This document shows, in pieces, positions 33,327 to 46,893 of a DNA stretch of 64,000 nucleotides (the first letter of the stretch is position 1; each line of letters begins with the position of its first letter). A model generated the notes under the pieces. That model was not told where the DNA came from and made no database searches. It saw only the letters and a list, made by a program, of their open reading frames with translations. A program made the translations under genes and the position numbers. This DNA is from Strobilurus pachycystidiatus (Eukaryota; Basidiomycota; Agaricomycetes; Agaricales; Physalacriaceae). The stretch spans positions 1,240,001 to 1,304,000 of the forward strand of contig JAHLMK010000011.1 of NCBI GenBank assembly GCA_019915135.1. Reading direction: 5' to 3'.

Positions 33327-34421
33327 ATGCCCCCAACTCTCAGATCCTCCCCCAGCAAACCGTCGTCGGCGCAGACGACCCCTGCCTCCACGCCGACGCG
33401 CAAGCCGCCTCACTGCTCGCTGTGCGGCCGTCCCAAACGCGGTCACCCGCGCTCAGGCTGTCCCGACAGCAAAGATGCAGCGACAGAGGCCAACACGCTC
33501 AATAACGCCATGGACTCGATGAAGCTTGCATCCCCGAAGCGCGGAAAGTCTGCCCAGCCCGACACCGAGTGGGAGCTCGAGGATACCAAAGACGCTGTGC
33601 GTCAACGCCGCCGCCAGTCTCAGGTGCCGCCCGCCGAAAGTGTCGCGTCTATCGGTACCAGCGACAGCGAGATTTTGAACACGCTCACCACGAAGCTCGG
33701 CGATTGGGACTCCGGTGACGAGGAAGTGAAGGCGAAGAAGGTAGTGCACTGGCAGGAGGCACTCAAGGCTGCCATCGCGAAGCCCAAGACGCCGAAGAAG
33801 GCCAAGCAGCTCATGCCCTGCACGCTCATCCCGCCTTCGCCAAGCAGCAGCCAGGCATCTACCGCGTCTCGGGCATCCTCTACGTCCGAACCCCCGCCTA
33901 TCTGTGAATATTACAGCGATTCGGGGAATGAATGGTCCCAGTCATCCCCTTCCTCCCAGTCGTCTCAATCCTCCCAGTCTACGCAATCCACCGACCTTGA
34001 CGACGATCCCATCCTCTCCACGCCCAAACTCAACGACAGAAGCTCTCCTGCCACGCCCATACCCCTCTCGCGCACCATCACCATGTCCAACATCGAGCGT
34101 ACCAGCTTCATGAGCTCGCTCGATGCGCAATACGACAGCGCCAAGACCTATATCATCCCCAAGGCGGATATTAGTGCCATCGAGACCGAGGCGCTCAAGC
34201 AAGGGTACCATACGCGTCGCTTCATCACGAAACTTGAGACAGAGGACGAGGAGCAGCTTTTGGTTGTTGGGCGGGATGCCAGGGCTACGCAGAAGCTGTA
34301 TGAAACGATTGAGAAGAATGCGAAGAGCATTGTGCCGGGAAAAGGAAGTGGGTTTAGGCAGGCGGCTGGCGGGGTCGTCGTTGGCGCCGTTGGAACGTTT
34401 GCGACATTGGCTTATGCCTGA
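33327..34421 (+). CDS. Ser/Thr-rich protein with CxxC-x-C motif, function unknown
   Basis: Intronless, 364 residues, unusual for this window. ATG 33327 is preceded by GC-rich leader; the frame upstream to 33300 has only a TTG. N-terminus carries HCSLCGRPKRGHPRSGCPDS, a possible zinc-knuckle-like loop, followed by Lys-rich and Ser-rich disorder with a long SQSS run (SSQSSQSSQSTQS). The C-terminal 100 residues look folded: DAQYDSAKTYIIPKADISAIE, HTRRFITKLETEDEEQLLVV, ATQKLYETIEKNAKSIV and a Gly/Ala-rich hydrophobic end (GGVVVGAVGTFATLAYA). I recognise no family. It shares a 276-bp promoter space with ATG29. Confidence 0.75.
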   Translation: MPPTLRSSPSKPSSAQTTPASTPTRKPPHCSLCGRPKRGHPRSGCPDSKDAATEANTLNNAMDSMKLASPKRGKSAQPDTEWELEDTKDAVRQRRRQSQVPPAESVASIGTSDSEILNTLTTKLGDWDSGDEEVKAKKVVHWQEALKAAIAKPKTPKKAKQLMPCTLIPPSPSSSQASTASRASSTSEPPPICEYYSDSGNEWSQSSPSSQSSQSSQSTQSTDLDDDPILSTPKLNDRSSPATPIPLSRTITMSNIERTSFMSSLDAQYDSAKTYIIPKADISAIETEALKQGYHTRRFITKLETEDEEQLLVVGRDARATQKLYETIEKNAKSIVPGKGSGFRQAAGGVVVGAVGTFATLAYA

Positions 34422-36070
34422 TTGAGAGAGTACAGCAGAGGTTGACTGTCGTAACGCGTGCACATTGCAATTGTATATCAGGGATGGACTCTATCACATA
34501 GGAACTGTACATGTAGGTAAGTACTGTACCACCATATCTCTAGCCAGTCATGTCACGTCTGTGTTGATTTGCTGTCGATGGTTTCCATATAGGATGGAGT
34601 CGGGCGTTCTGTTGTTGAGACTCAGGAATCGTCTTGTATAGGCATCGTTCGACGGCTGTCGATAGATAATAGGTATGGCTACACCACCATTTTGATCAAG
34701 TGTCTTTTTGAGGTCTGAGTTGGGATGTCCGGAAATATCCCATCAGAGGTCATGAATTCGAGAGCCGACATCCACAAGAGGACGAAACGTGCAATCAATC
34801 TGAGCTCATATGACACAGACGTCCATTCAACAATTATTCGGTGTCGTGAATGTGTCCAGCCTGTATTGCTGGAATGCTTTGCTCTTGATCTCAATATAGC
34901 ACAAATGAGGTTTCGGAACAGAAAAAAAAATTGATTCATAAATAAAAGCTACATGGTGACTACAGTAACTATGGGAGGCTCTTAGGACGGTAAATCCATG
35001 CCTTCAGAGATTCGCGGTCGGCGTACTTGTAAACTCAATCGTGCCGTCGTCGTCGGGGTGTGGAGCATAGCTGCGGTTGTGTCGTGGATGTCCTGTGGTC
35101 CGGGGTCGTAATTTGGTTGTGATCGTGGTCGTGATCATGGTCGTCGGTTGCAGCCAGAGTCGCAGTGATTGTGGTGAGCTCGTCAAGTTCGTGGAGGTTC
35201 AATCTGGTCGAGGTCTTCCAGTTTCGGCGTCGCAGTCGTCCGTCGACGCAGTCGTCCTTCGTCGCAGGCTCGCAATCGTTCGTCGTCGCAGTCATTCGTC
35301 GTCGCAGTCGTTTGTTGCTGCATGCTTGTAGTCGTCCGTCGTCGCAGAGGTCGTCGTCGCGGTCGTTCGTCGTTGCAGTCATTCGTTGTCGCAGGCTTGC
35401 AGTCATCCCGTCTTCGGCAACCATGGCAGTCGTGTCGTCTATTCCACTCGTCCTGGTTCTCGTGTGTGGTGGCTGGCGTGCTTGTCCATCATGTTCGTCA
35501 GGTCGCCGTAAGCGTTGATTGGGGTGGAGAGGAAAAGTCAAGGCAGTCCCGCAGGGGAGGAAGGAAGAAGGGAAGTGGAGGACTTGCCAAATCTTAGTCC
35601 GAGTAAGTCAACCAACATCACATGATGCGTGTTCCAACCCAAAGCGTTGTTTGATGTTTGGTGAAAAGATATCAAAAGCCCGGATTGGAGAGGCAATGTC
35701 GTTAGGAGAGCAAACATGAGATGTGCAAGAGCTTAAAGTCACAAAGACGTCAAGAACAGATCGATTTGATATCTATTTACAGATGTTGACAAAATCTTTC
35801 TCTCGTGATGTCCCACAAGTCTCGATCATAAATGGTGGTGTACTGTGCCTTGCTACGACAGGAACACTGGATTCCAGCAATTAACCTGGGCCGGCAGGTG
35901 AGCTATCCTGTCCACCGAGACGCGTGCTCAACCAAACGCTGCGCGTTCGCTGCCCCGCCAAGCGTCCTCTTCTGATGTTCCCTGCTCCAGGTGACATGTA
36001 ACCGCCACATGGTATTTCCGTCAGCATTTGGGTCGCCAATGCCCATTGCCCTTTGCTTCTTGTCCACAAG
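34422..36070. other. Gene-poor interval with a minisatellite
   Basis: 1.65 kb without a supportable gene. Holds the degenerate CGTCGTCGCAGTC repeats at about 35200-35410 and AT-rich sequence around 34860-34950. The frames 35035-35541 (minus) and 35077-35597 (plus) merely read through the repeats. The 5' part may be the 3' UTR of the 33327 gene and the 3' part the leader of the beta-glucosidase. Confidence 0.6.
35200..35410 (+). repeat. Degenerate minisatellite, unit about 16-18 bp
   Basis: About a dozen imperfect copies of a unit near TCGTCGTCGCAGTCGTT or TCGTTCGTCGTCGCAG, e.g. at 35222, 35245, 35279, 35302 and 35336. Unit boundaries drift, so copies are diverged. Confidence 0.65.
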
Positions 36071-39000
36071 ATGGTGCGCATTGCATGGGCCTTTGCCGCT
36101 GTCGTAGCCGCTGGCAGCAGCAGCGCGTTCACCCTCCGTACGCGCCTGCCACTGCTCCGCCCATCACGCTCACGCTCACGCTTTTTCGCAGGAACATGGA
36201 ACGAGTCCTACGCCTTGGCTGCCGAGGCAGTCGCGCTCATGACGCAGACTGAGAAACTTGGACTGCTCATTGGTGTTGGCCAGTTCAGCAGTGCGTCTTC
36301 TCCTGCACTGTCCGGTCTTGCCGAGCTCATCTAGCCAGGCCGATGCGTGGGAAACATCACTCCGCCTTCGCGTTCCTTCAAGCTCTCCACTACCACCCTG
36401 ACCATCCCTCCCATTTGTTTCCAAGACGGGCCCGCCGGCGTGCGACTGAGCAAGAATGTCACCGGATTTCCCACCGGGATAAACACGGCGTCGACGTTCA
36501 GCCGCCGCCTCATGCGTGCCAGAGGCGTAGCACTTGCCGAAGAATTCCGCGGCAAGGGCGTTCAGTACGAAACGCGTCTTCCTCCTCTTGATCTTCATTC
36601 TGACGCGTCGAAACAGCGTATTTCTCGGCCCAGCAATGGACATCGTTAGCGCATTCCAGATTTCCATATATCCGCCCTGACCCCACACATCTAGATGAGA
36701 AATCCCAAGGCTGGCAGGGCCTGGGAAAGGTAGACCATTGGTCGTGTGCACCGGTTCTTGCGAGCTCATTCATTTCCCAGCTTCGGACCTGATCCGTATC
36801 TCAACGGTGAAGGAGCATTCGAGACAATTACGGGAGTGCAAAGCGTAGGTGTCCAGGCCTGCGCGAAGCATTACCTTGCGAACAATCAGGAACACTGGAG
36901 GTATATCACTATGCACCTATCTAAAAGGTAGAATTGTCTGACTCTACCTTCCGTCTGTCAGATATGGTCTCAGCGCCAACGTCGATGACCGGACAACCCA
37001 CGAGCTTTACCTCTGGCCATTCTTGCGGAGCATCGACGTAGGCTCTCGTTACTCAAGCTTCCCGCTTCAATTACTGATTGACGTTGGCGCAGGCTGGCGT
37101 GACCTCTGTCATGTGCGGGTACAACCGCTTCAATGATACTTCCTCGTGCCATAATGGTCCTCTTCTGAATCTCTTGCGGACCGCAGGCTTTGAGGGTGCG
37201 CTATTTCAGCCACTTCGCCTCAACTTCTCTCGTATTAACTCCAAACTCAGGTTACGTCGTATCTGACTGGGGCGCTACACATGACAGCGCAAAGGACAAT
37301 GCCAATGCTGGGCTTGACATGGAACAGCCAGGCGATTACCTCGTCATAGGTGTGTCCCTCTTCGTCTCAGGCACGAATAATGTTCGAGTCAATTAGGTGG
37401 CGGCGTTTTTGGCAGCAATGGGCTCAAGAATGCTGTTAGCAGCGGAGACGTCACACAGTCTGTAGGTCTCCAATCCCCACATGCCCGGTCTTGGCTCCAA
37501 TAACGCGTCTCTCATAGCGGCTGGACGAAATGGCTCAACGCGTGCTTGCATCATTCTTACGTCTTGGGCAAGACTCGGTGAATCCTATTCGCCTGTCCTT
37601 CTCTACTTGTCCATACCAATCTTAGGCTCATCTTGCAGGGCTACCCAGACATTAACTTTGACGCGCAACACTCCGACGGGTCTGGAAGTCTTAACTTGGG
37701 CGTCTCGGTGCGCTCAGCGAACCATACGGCTCTTGTGCGGGAAATCGGTGCGAAGTCGGCGGTGCTCCTCAAAAACAACCGTACTGTAGATTCTGGTTAG
37801 TGCTTGTGCATCGCAATCTGAGACGCAGCTGACCATGGACAAACGTTATCCTCTTAGCTGGGCACACACTGAAAGGGTTGCCTCTGGCCCAAACCAACAT
37901 CAAAACAATTGCGGTTATTGGTCAAGACGCGAAGCTGCCTAATCTCTCTTGTAACGATCTAGGAGAGTGTAACGATGGGACTATGAGTGTCGGGTGAGTC
38001 GTTTACCTGGTACTGTCTTCGTGTCTTCCGTTCATCGGCTTTTGGCATTCCTCAGGTGGGGTTCCGGTACCAATTATCTCGGTTTCATCGTCCCACCTAT
38101 CGACGCGATTACGGCCTTTGTGGGGACTTCAGCCACGATCACATCTGTTCTTTCGAACGACTTGACCGCGGGTCCAGCTGCCGCCAAGGGAAAGGACCTT
38201 TGTTTGGTCTTTGCAAACGCGTTAGTTCACCATTCAGTTCGGAAAAACTGTGAAACTGATCTCATCCGGTTTTCAGAATGAGTGGTGAGCTGGGTTTCTA
38301 CGATACAGTCGTAGGTAATATGGGCGATCGAAACGACCTCGCCCTATGGTACAAGGGTGGTAGTCTGGTACGCTGCATCCTCGAAAGAGACTGCCATTTT
38401 AGACTGTTCATGTGTCCCAACTTAGATCGAAGCCGTTGCTGCTGTCTGCTCCAATACCGTCGTCGTCATTCATTCTGTAGGGCCAGTGGACCTGGGTTGG
38501 TCTACTCATCCTAATATCACGGCGCTCGTCTATCATGGGGCGCCAGGAGAACAAACTGGTCCTAGCCTAGTTGATGTTCTTTGGGGCGCAGTCAACCCGA
38601 GTGGGAGGTTGCCCTTTAGTATCTCATCTGTGCGAATTCTCATAATGTCCGGGTCCTAAGCTAACTCACGATGAAACTTTCAAGAACGAAGCCGACTATG
38701 GAACGACCATCGTGTACAATAGTCTTGGGTCTCCCGACGTTAGTTCCGGTATTGCGCCTATCGCCTCCCGCTAACTACTGTCTAGATCAACTATTCCGAA
38801 GGCCTATTCATTGATTACCGTTACATGGACCAGAAGGCCATTACGCCCCAATTCGAGTTTGGCTACGGTCTTTCTTACACAACTTTCTCTTATTCCGCGC
38901 TCTCCATCGCCACTTCTGGCACCTCCCGAGTAGTCAAATTCACTGTGAAGAATACTGGGACTGTTGCTGGCACCGAGATCCCTCAATTGTACCTCAGTTT

Positions 39001-39265
39001 CCCCGCCAGCGCCGGCGAACCCAAGATGGTTCTTAGGGGATTCGACGACATAGACCTGGCGGCAGGAGCTAGTGCCAGCGTTTCGATGACTATTAGTCAA
39101 CGAGAGATGAGGTCGGGTCTTGCTTCAAACTTTCCATTGGGCCGTGCTCACGCTTCATCCAGTATCTGGAATGTGCCGAGTCAATCGTGGATCCAGCCAA
39201 CGGGCACCTTCACTGTCTCAGTGGGCGCCTCTATCAAGGATATCAGGCTGACAGGGACCTTCTGA
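36071..39265 (+). CDS. Secreted GH3 beta-glucosidase
   Basis: Eighteen introns, nineteen exons, about 750 residues; all joins keep the family frame, so the gene is intact. Signal peptide MVRIAWAFAAVVAAGSSSAF, then TWNESYALAAEAVALMTQTEK, CVGNITPP...IPPICFQDGPAGVRL, GPAMDIMRNPKAGRAWESFG, PDPYLNGEGAFETITGVQS, ACAKHYLANNQEHWR. Catalytic nucleophile Asp in GYVVSDWGATHD; domain 2 has AVLLKNNRT, GWGSGTNYLGFIVPPIDAI, AMSGELGFYDTVVGNMGDRN DLALWYKGG, NPSGRLPFSIS; C-terminal fibronectin-III-like domain FEFGYGLSYTTFSYS...LVLRGFD-like and SVSVGASIKDIRL. GH3 enzymes hydrolyse cellobiose or other beta-glucosides outside the cell; consistent with a plant-litter or wood saprotroph. Oddity: the segment between CVGN and IPPICFQDG is about eight residues longer than usual (SRSFKLSTTTLT), and the typical DSGEGY block reads MSGELGF. 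Substrate not predictable. Confidence 0.9.
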
Positions 39266-41530
39266 GAGGGAAATTGCACTCAATAAAACTGGCACGAGAT
39301 ACCAAATACGTCCTATGTACCCCCGGATTCGCGATTATCATACCTAGGTAATGAAGATATCGACTCTGGTCACTGGGTTTTTGTTTGACGTGTCTGAGAA
39401 TATTTTTGCGCCCTGTTTGCAGGACTATACAAGTCGACATCTGTTCGATTGGTTGACATCGCGCTACCGAGTCTCAGTGTATCATCTCTATCACTCTTCT
39501 GCACTTGACAACCTCTCCGCGGACGGGAGCCCAGCATAGACCCATAGCCCACGTTTCACCTTGCATGGGAGCGCTAATCCATCTGTTTCCTAAGGTTTGC
39601 CAGGAACGGCGAGGCCAAGCTCAGACCGTGCATAGTGCCAGCGCTGACGTCGGACCTTCAACCTCGCCAGTGGGGAGGAGAGGGTATTAGCCCAGAAGCT
39701 CGTATGTCACCAGGCCAGAACATTCTTTCCGAACAAAGTAACACCTCATCTCAGCGTATGCGTCTGAATTCTAAACCGGTGTTCCACAGACCTTAATGAC
39801 AGCGGCTCGGAAGAAGCAATATCGCGTTGGGCGCGGGATTGGGCAGCTTCTTCGTGGGTCCCTAACTGACATATTCGATAGATGTATACGCCTTTAGTCA
39901 ATTTGAGTCTCAAAGCCTTGGAGCGAGTTTCCAGCTCAGCAGTCGTCGCAAGTTTCCGTTAAGGTCCTTTGCTCCTTTGAACGACGGGGTTGCACACCGT
40001 CTCCATGATCCGTCAGTCGTATGTGGTATCCTCATGGTTGGCACAGACCCTTTCAGCATAACGTCTCCGCGCTTAGCCACCGCCACTTTGACCGCGATGC
40101 CACTATTTCGAAACTTGCTCTTGCGAAAGAATGGAACACTCGGCCTTCTACGGAATTGAAGACCGTTATCGGCGAAAGGTGTGATGGTGATGGAGGCGAC
40201 CCCGCTTTGCGTCCTGGCCCTCAGAGTCTGTTGGCCGAAGGCATCCTGATGGGTGGGTGCCTCATCAAGATCCAAGAACTTCGATAGATCTCTGACACCG
40301 TTCAACCCCAATCCGTTCCATTCAATGCTACCCGCATTGTAAGCAAATCCTGTTGTATGCATCGCGCTTGTATGTGGCTATGAAAAACTCCCGGAGAATT
40401 AGATCTCCACAGTGTACGATTTGGCATATATGACCCCGTCATGGCCAGTGCCCATGTCGTAAAGCCTGTATAGCTCGCCCCAGCAATACAAGTAACGAAC
40501 CTGTTGAATAGGCACCCCTTGGGAAGGTGACGCAGCGGTGTTCGGGGGTACATAGAAGCTTCTTCCACGTCTTCCAAGAATACATCGACCTGTCTCTCAG
40601 CTCTCGTTTCAACGCGTGCATTACATACACGCTAGCCAGCTGGGTACGCCGCCTTGACGACATCCCAATCCTCTCCATTCGTGCGGCGTATCTATCACCT
40701 TTGGTGGTTCGAAGTCCATCCATAGCTGGCAGACTGAAGTCCAGAAGCGCTCTGCACTGCCAGCCTGTTTTCTGTCAAGCTGATACCAAGCAACCTTCAC
40801 ACGAGCGCTGGTGTTCGCCACAGCGGAGGCACATAGGGCGTACCTCAGAGCTTCTCCTTGAAACTAGACCTTGTAGAGCTTCATTTCATGCACCCCCGGA
40901 CCGCTTTGTGGCGCGCGGAACGAAAGGAAAGGGTACTCTGACCATAACACCTAACGTCACCTCTGACTTGCATTCCCCATTCGACATCATGACCGCGAGT
41001 TGAACATGAATTTATAGAGATATAATATAAAATACACGCTTCATGTCTCAAAACGTAAACGAGGTGGAAAACTAGTAGAGTATACCAGAAATAAAGAGGC
41101 GGCGAAGCAAGCATTCCATAGGTACGCAGAACATATATATCCATTGCCAACATTCGTCGAGACCGTTTCCCATTACGACTTTTGCGCGTTTATCAAGCTT
41201 GGCAGCGACAGTGATCCTCGGCCCCTGTGAAAAGAAATGCACCGTTGGATAATTGAGTTCCAAAGGCAACGCAGAAATGCAAGCAGTCGCCCCCAGGGTA
41301 GCGCCATATCCTTCCGATTGAGAAAGTTGAATCGACAGCCGATACTATGGAGCCCCAGTAGTGACCGGTACTGCAAGGTGAGTCTCCTGGGAAATATACG
41401 GTGCTGGAACAGGCGTCGTCAGAACGGGTGTTATGCCATTTGAGTGCGAATTATTCATTTCAGTTTGAGGCGGATGTGGTGTCGATGTCGAGGACGACCT
41501 GTGGATATATGGTCAATGTATCTCGGTCCT
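39266..41530. other. Gene-poor interval, several unassigned frames
   Basis: 2.26 kb. Minus-strand frames at 39910-40362, 40302-40577 and 40439-40723 are overlapping and not consistent with one another; peptide composition (FNRFVTCIAGASYTGFTTW and similar) looks partly protein-like but recalls no family. It may hold a decayed gene or the distal 3' UTR of PAP1. Confidence 0.5.
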
Positions 41531-43965
<2,435 letters not shown>

Positions 43966-44234
43966 GGTCGAGCCAGGTGTCACAAGAGCGCCACAAGGCA
44001 GAAAAGAGATGATGAGGGTAGGTTTCAAGGAACACTTGGTCAGAAAGTAGGACTTGGTGGCTTGCTACTGTGTTCCGGGATGACGGAGAGGCAGCCACGT
44101 GATTATCCTGCGGAACACGGGCCGGCAGAGAGCCAAGGCTTGTGCGCCACTGACAGAAAATGTCTTTTGTGAATTATACCTATATACCTGAGCTAAAGAT
44201 CCCAAATAAAAGTCTATTTATGAGAGCCTATTTA

Positions 44235-45390
44235 CTAGCTTGCAGGATTCTGTGCGGCCATGGCAATTCCCGCCAGCTGAAGTATCGCAGTGTCGAGGCT
44301 GGCAATGACACCGGTAGCCTGCGCCTCCGATGAAGATGAGTCCGAAGACGATGCGGTTGACGAACCGGAGGACGAAGATTTTGAATCTGATGTAGATGCC
44401 GACGCAGATGCTGATGAAGACTTGTCACTCCAGGATGAGACAAATGAGGACGCTGCCGGCGAAAATACAACCGAGGAGCTGTGCTTGGTGGCTGGAAGAT
44501 GCGAGTGAGATGGCATGGATCAGTTGAGATGTATGGGGAGAGCGTACATGGCGAGTAAGACAACGTTGGGAACCAGATACTGCTCGAGAGAGTAGTTGTT
44601 GGGGTATACACATACATTGAAGTCGTGGGCGTCCAGACAAATGTAGTACTGGCCCGGGTAGTGGTAGGTCTCCAAGTGTTGCTGCTGCTGGTGGGCGCGA
44701 CATACTCTGATGTAGACGTAGTCTTCGTATCATCATTACTGGTCGTGTACTCCCATGAACCGGTGAGCACACCCTCAGATGTGTCTGCAAAGTATTGGAA
44801 AAGGCCAAGGGAGAAGTCTAGATCTCCGGAGGCGCAACCTTCGCACTGATAGACGTTATGAGTGGGCAGATGGCAGAGGTCCAACAGTCAAGCATACCTC
44901 ATCGACAACGGTGGCAGTGGTGGATGCGCTCCCAACGGTAATGGTGATAGTAGAGAAGCAGTGGGCGCCAGAATCCCAATCCTGCAAATAGTTGAGAGAT
45001 GTCGGACACAAGGCCGAGGCAATGCTTACTTCTGCAGACATTGCAACAATCTATCGAATATCAGCGAGGTGGTTCAGTGAAAGAAAAAGAGAGCGTACAA
45101 AATCACTGTCTGTATTGGTCTCTCCGCATGCGCCTCTGCAATCATCAAATTAGTTCCAGTCTTCTGAATCCTCATGATAGCCAACAAGTCACTCACAATC
45201 CGTCATAGAAGTAGGTGAAGCTATTAGAGCGCTTTCCCAGGCTGAAGCTGCTGCTCTTCTTTTCTAGAACTGCATCATTCGCCAGCGCAGAGTGATGCGC
45301 ACGCGAGCGCGACTTGAAGTGTCCATTGGCAGCGAGGCACGCGTTCAGCTGGAGCAAACCCAGAATTATAAACGAGCGTATAGAGAGCAT
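44235..45390 (-). CDS. Secreted double-psi beta-barrel protein (barwin/expansin-like), copy A
   Basis: Six exons, about 290 residues. Signal peptide MLSIRSFIILGLLQLNACLA, a propeptide-like stretch with LGKR (possible Kex2 site), then the DPBB core: GACGETNTDSDFIVAMSAE, DWDSGAHCFSTITITVGSAS, VVDECEGCASGDLDFSLGLF QYFADTSEGVLTGSWEY. The C-terminus is a Thr/Ser-rich, probably glycosylated region (TSSSNTWRPTTTRASTT; SSSASASASTSDSKSSSS) ending in a moderately hydrophobic helix (VIASLDTAILQLAGIAMAA). Fungal relatives are small secreted proteins with expansin-like or protease-inhibitor-like roles; no catalytic residues are shown. Intron positions are the same as in copy B at 45850-46893, so the two arose by tandem duplication. 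Shares the TITITVG and SGDLDFS motifs with copy B. Confidence 0.82.
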
Positions 45391-45849
45391 CGTAACCTGA
45401 AACGAGCGAATGATTCCTGGTGGAGGGTGTTGGGGGGGAGAAGGCAGACAACTGCGGTTCAGCGCTATTATTGTAACAAACAACATCAAGCCGGCCGTGC
45501 GCAGCGACGTCGCTCTCGAGCATTTCTACCAGAATGTAGTCCACGTCAATGAGGGTACGTACTGTAGAGAGAATTCAGCGTGTTAGGGCTCGGCGTAGGG
45601 TAAGCCAGAATCATCACTGCTGAACGCGAAACAGAGGCTGCAGATAACACCTGTGACGAAAGCCAAGCGATCGCGACGCGACACTTGGCAGTCCTTATCT
45701 CCGTCATAAACAACTCCAAGCATTGAAATGAGTGAACTAAACAAATGTCCTAAGTGTTCTTGAGCCATTGAAACTATAGGTATACAGCGCAATTTCACCA
45801 GAGACTCCCACGATGATGACCTGTCGGATTGAAGGAATGAATGGTATTC

Positions 45850-46893
45850 TCAGGCATGCTTCCCAGCTAGAGCAAGGTTCGCGAAGTGAACTATCAGGGT
45901 ATTGAGTGTCACAAGGGCTTCAACATCGGGGGTAGAGACCGCCGCCGATGCGGATACAGATGAGGAAGCTGGTGCGGATGAACTGGGAGTAGCGGTCGAG
46001 GATGGGATCCAGCTAGACGAGGTCGTCTTAGTGGCTGTAAGGAACGGTCAAGGCTCGCGTCCACTTCCAAGTCGCTGAAGTTGACTTACAAGTGGTGGAA
46101 GAGGGTGCAACACTGCTCGTTGACGGGGGAGGGGTGTAAGTAGACGTAGACGTTGGTGTGTAACTCGTGGAGGTGGTAGTCTTTGACTTATGTGTTTTTG
46201 TGGTCGTCGACGTCGGTTCCTGATAGACACTAGTTTCCTGTGTTGTAGTTGCATCGTCCGAGCCGCTTCCATAGACCCACGACCCTTCAAGAACATCGGC
46301 GCTGATGTCGGCAAAGTATTTGAAGAGACCTTCTGAAAAGTCGAGGTCCCCCGAAGCGCACCCCATACACTGTCAGCAGTCAGCGCGTGGCTGCAATTGA
46401 AGGCTGCCAGGCGCACCTCATCCACGATCTGAGCTTGAGTTGACTTGTCGCCAATCGTTATTGTGATCGTTTCGTAACAATGGGCGCCGTTATCCCAGTC
46501 CTACAGCATAACCGCGCACTCGGTTCAGATGCTCTCAAGTGTTTTTCAATTACTCGCTGCTTACCGGAGCAGGGAGAGCCACGATCTGAGCAGAAAGGAT
46601 GAGTGAGTATCATGACCACACAAACAACAAACGAGGCGCGTACAAAATCCGAGGCAGTATTGGTTCCGCCACATGCTCCTCTACACTTCCTGTAAGCAGG
46701 GACATACAGAGAGAGCCAGCAATAGCACGCACAGGCCATCAACGAACCACGTAAATGTCCGCTTCCCCGCCTGATTTTTGTCTGTGGCTTTCTTGACGGA
46801 CAGGTGGTGTGAAGCAGACCGGGCGAAGTGGTCAGCATAGCACGCGCTGGCACCGAGAAGTCCAATGTAAAGAATCGACAGTAAAGACAGCAT
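45850..46893 (-). CDS. Secreted double-psi beta-barrel protein (barwin/expansin-like), copy B
   Basis: Six exons, about 260 residues. Signal peptide MLSLLSILYIGLLGASACYA, short propeptide with AGKRTF, DPBB core GACGGTNTASDFIVALPAP, DWDNGAHCYETITITIGDKS TQAQIVDECMGCASGDLDFS EGLFKYFADISADVLEGSWVY, then a Thr-rich linker (TTKTHKSKTTTSTSYTPTST) and Ser/Ala-rich segment ending LNTLIVHFANLALAGKHA. The five introns interrupt the same codons as in copy A, including the F|IVA and DE|C junctions, while the tail has diverged strongly. This suggests a duplication followed by relaxation of the glycosylated stalk. Extracellular wall or host-surface function is inferred only from family and secretion signal. 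Confidence 0.82.

Noticed and set aside
35035..35541. Asp/Thr/Arg-rich minus frame
   Set aside because: Low-complexity read-through of the minisatellite, with no start context or homology.
39910..40723. Three overlapping minus frames that look weakly protein-like
   Set aside because: They cannot be joined by sensible introns and show no family motif; kept only as a note on the gene-poor interval.
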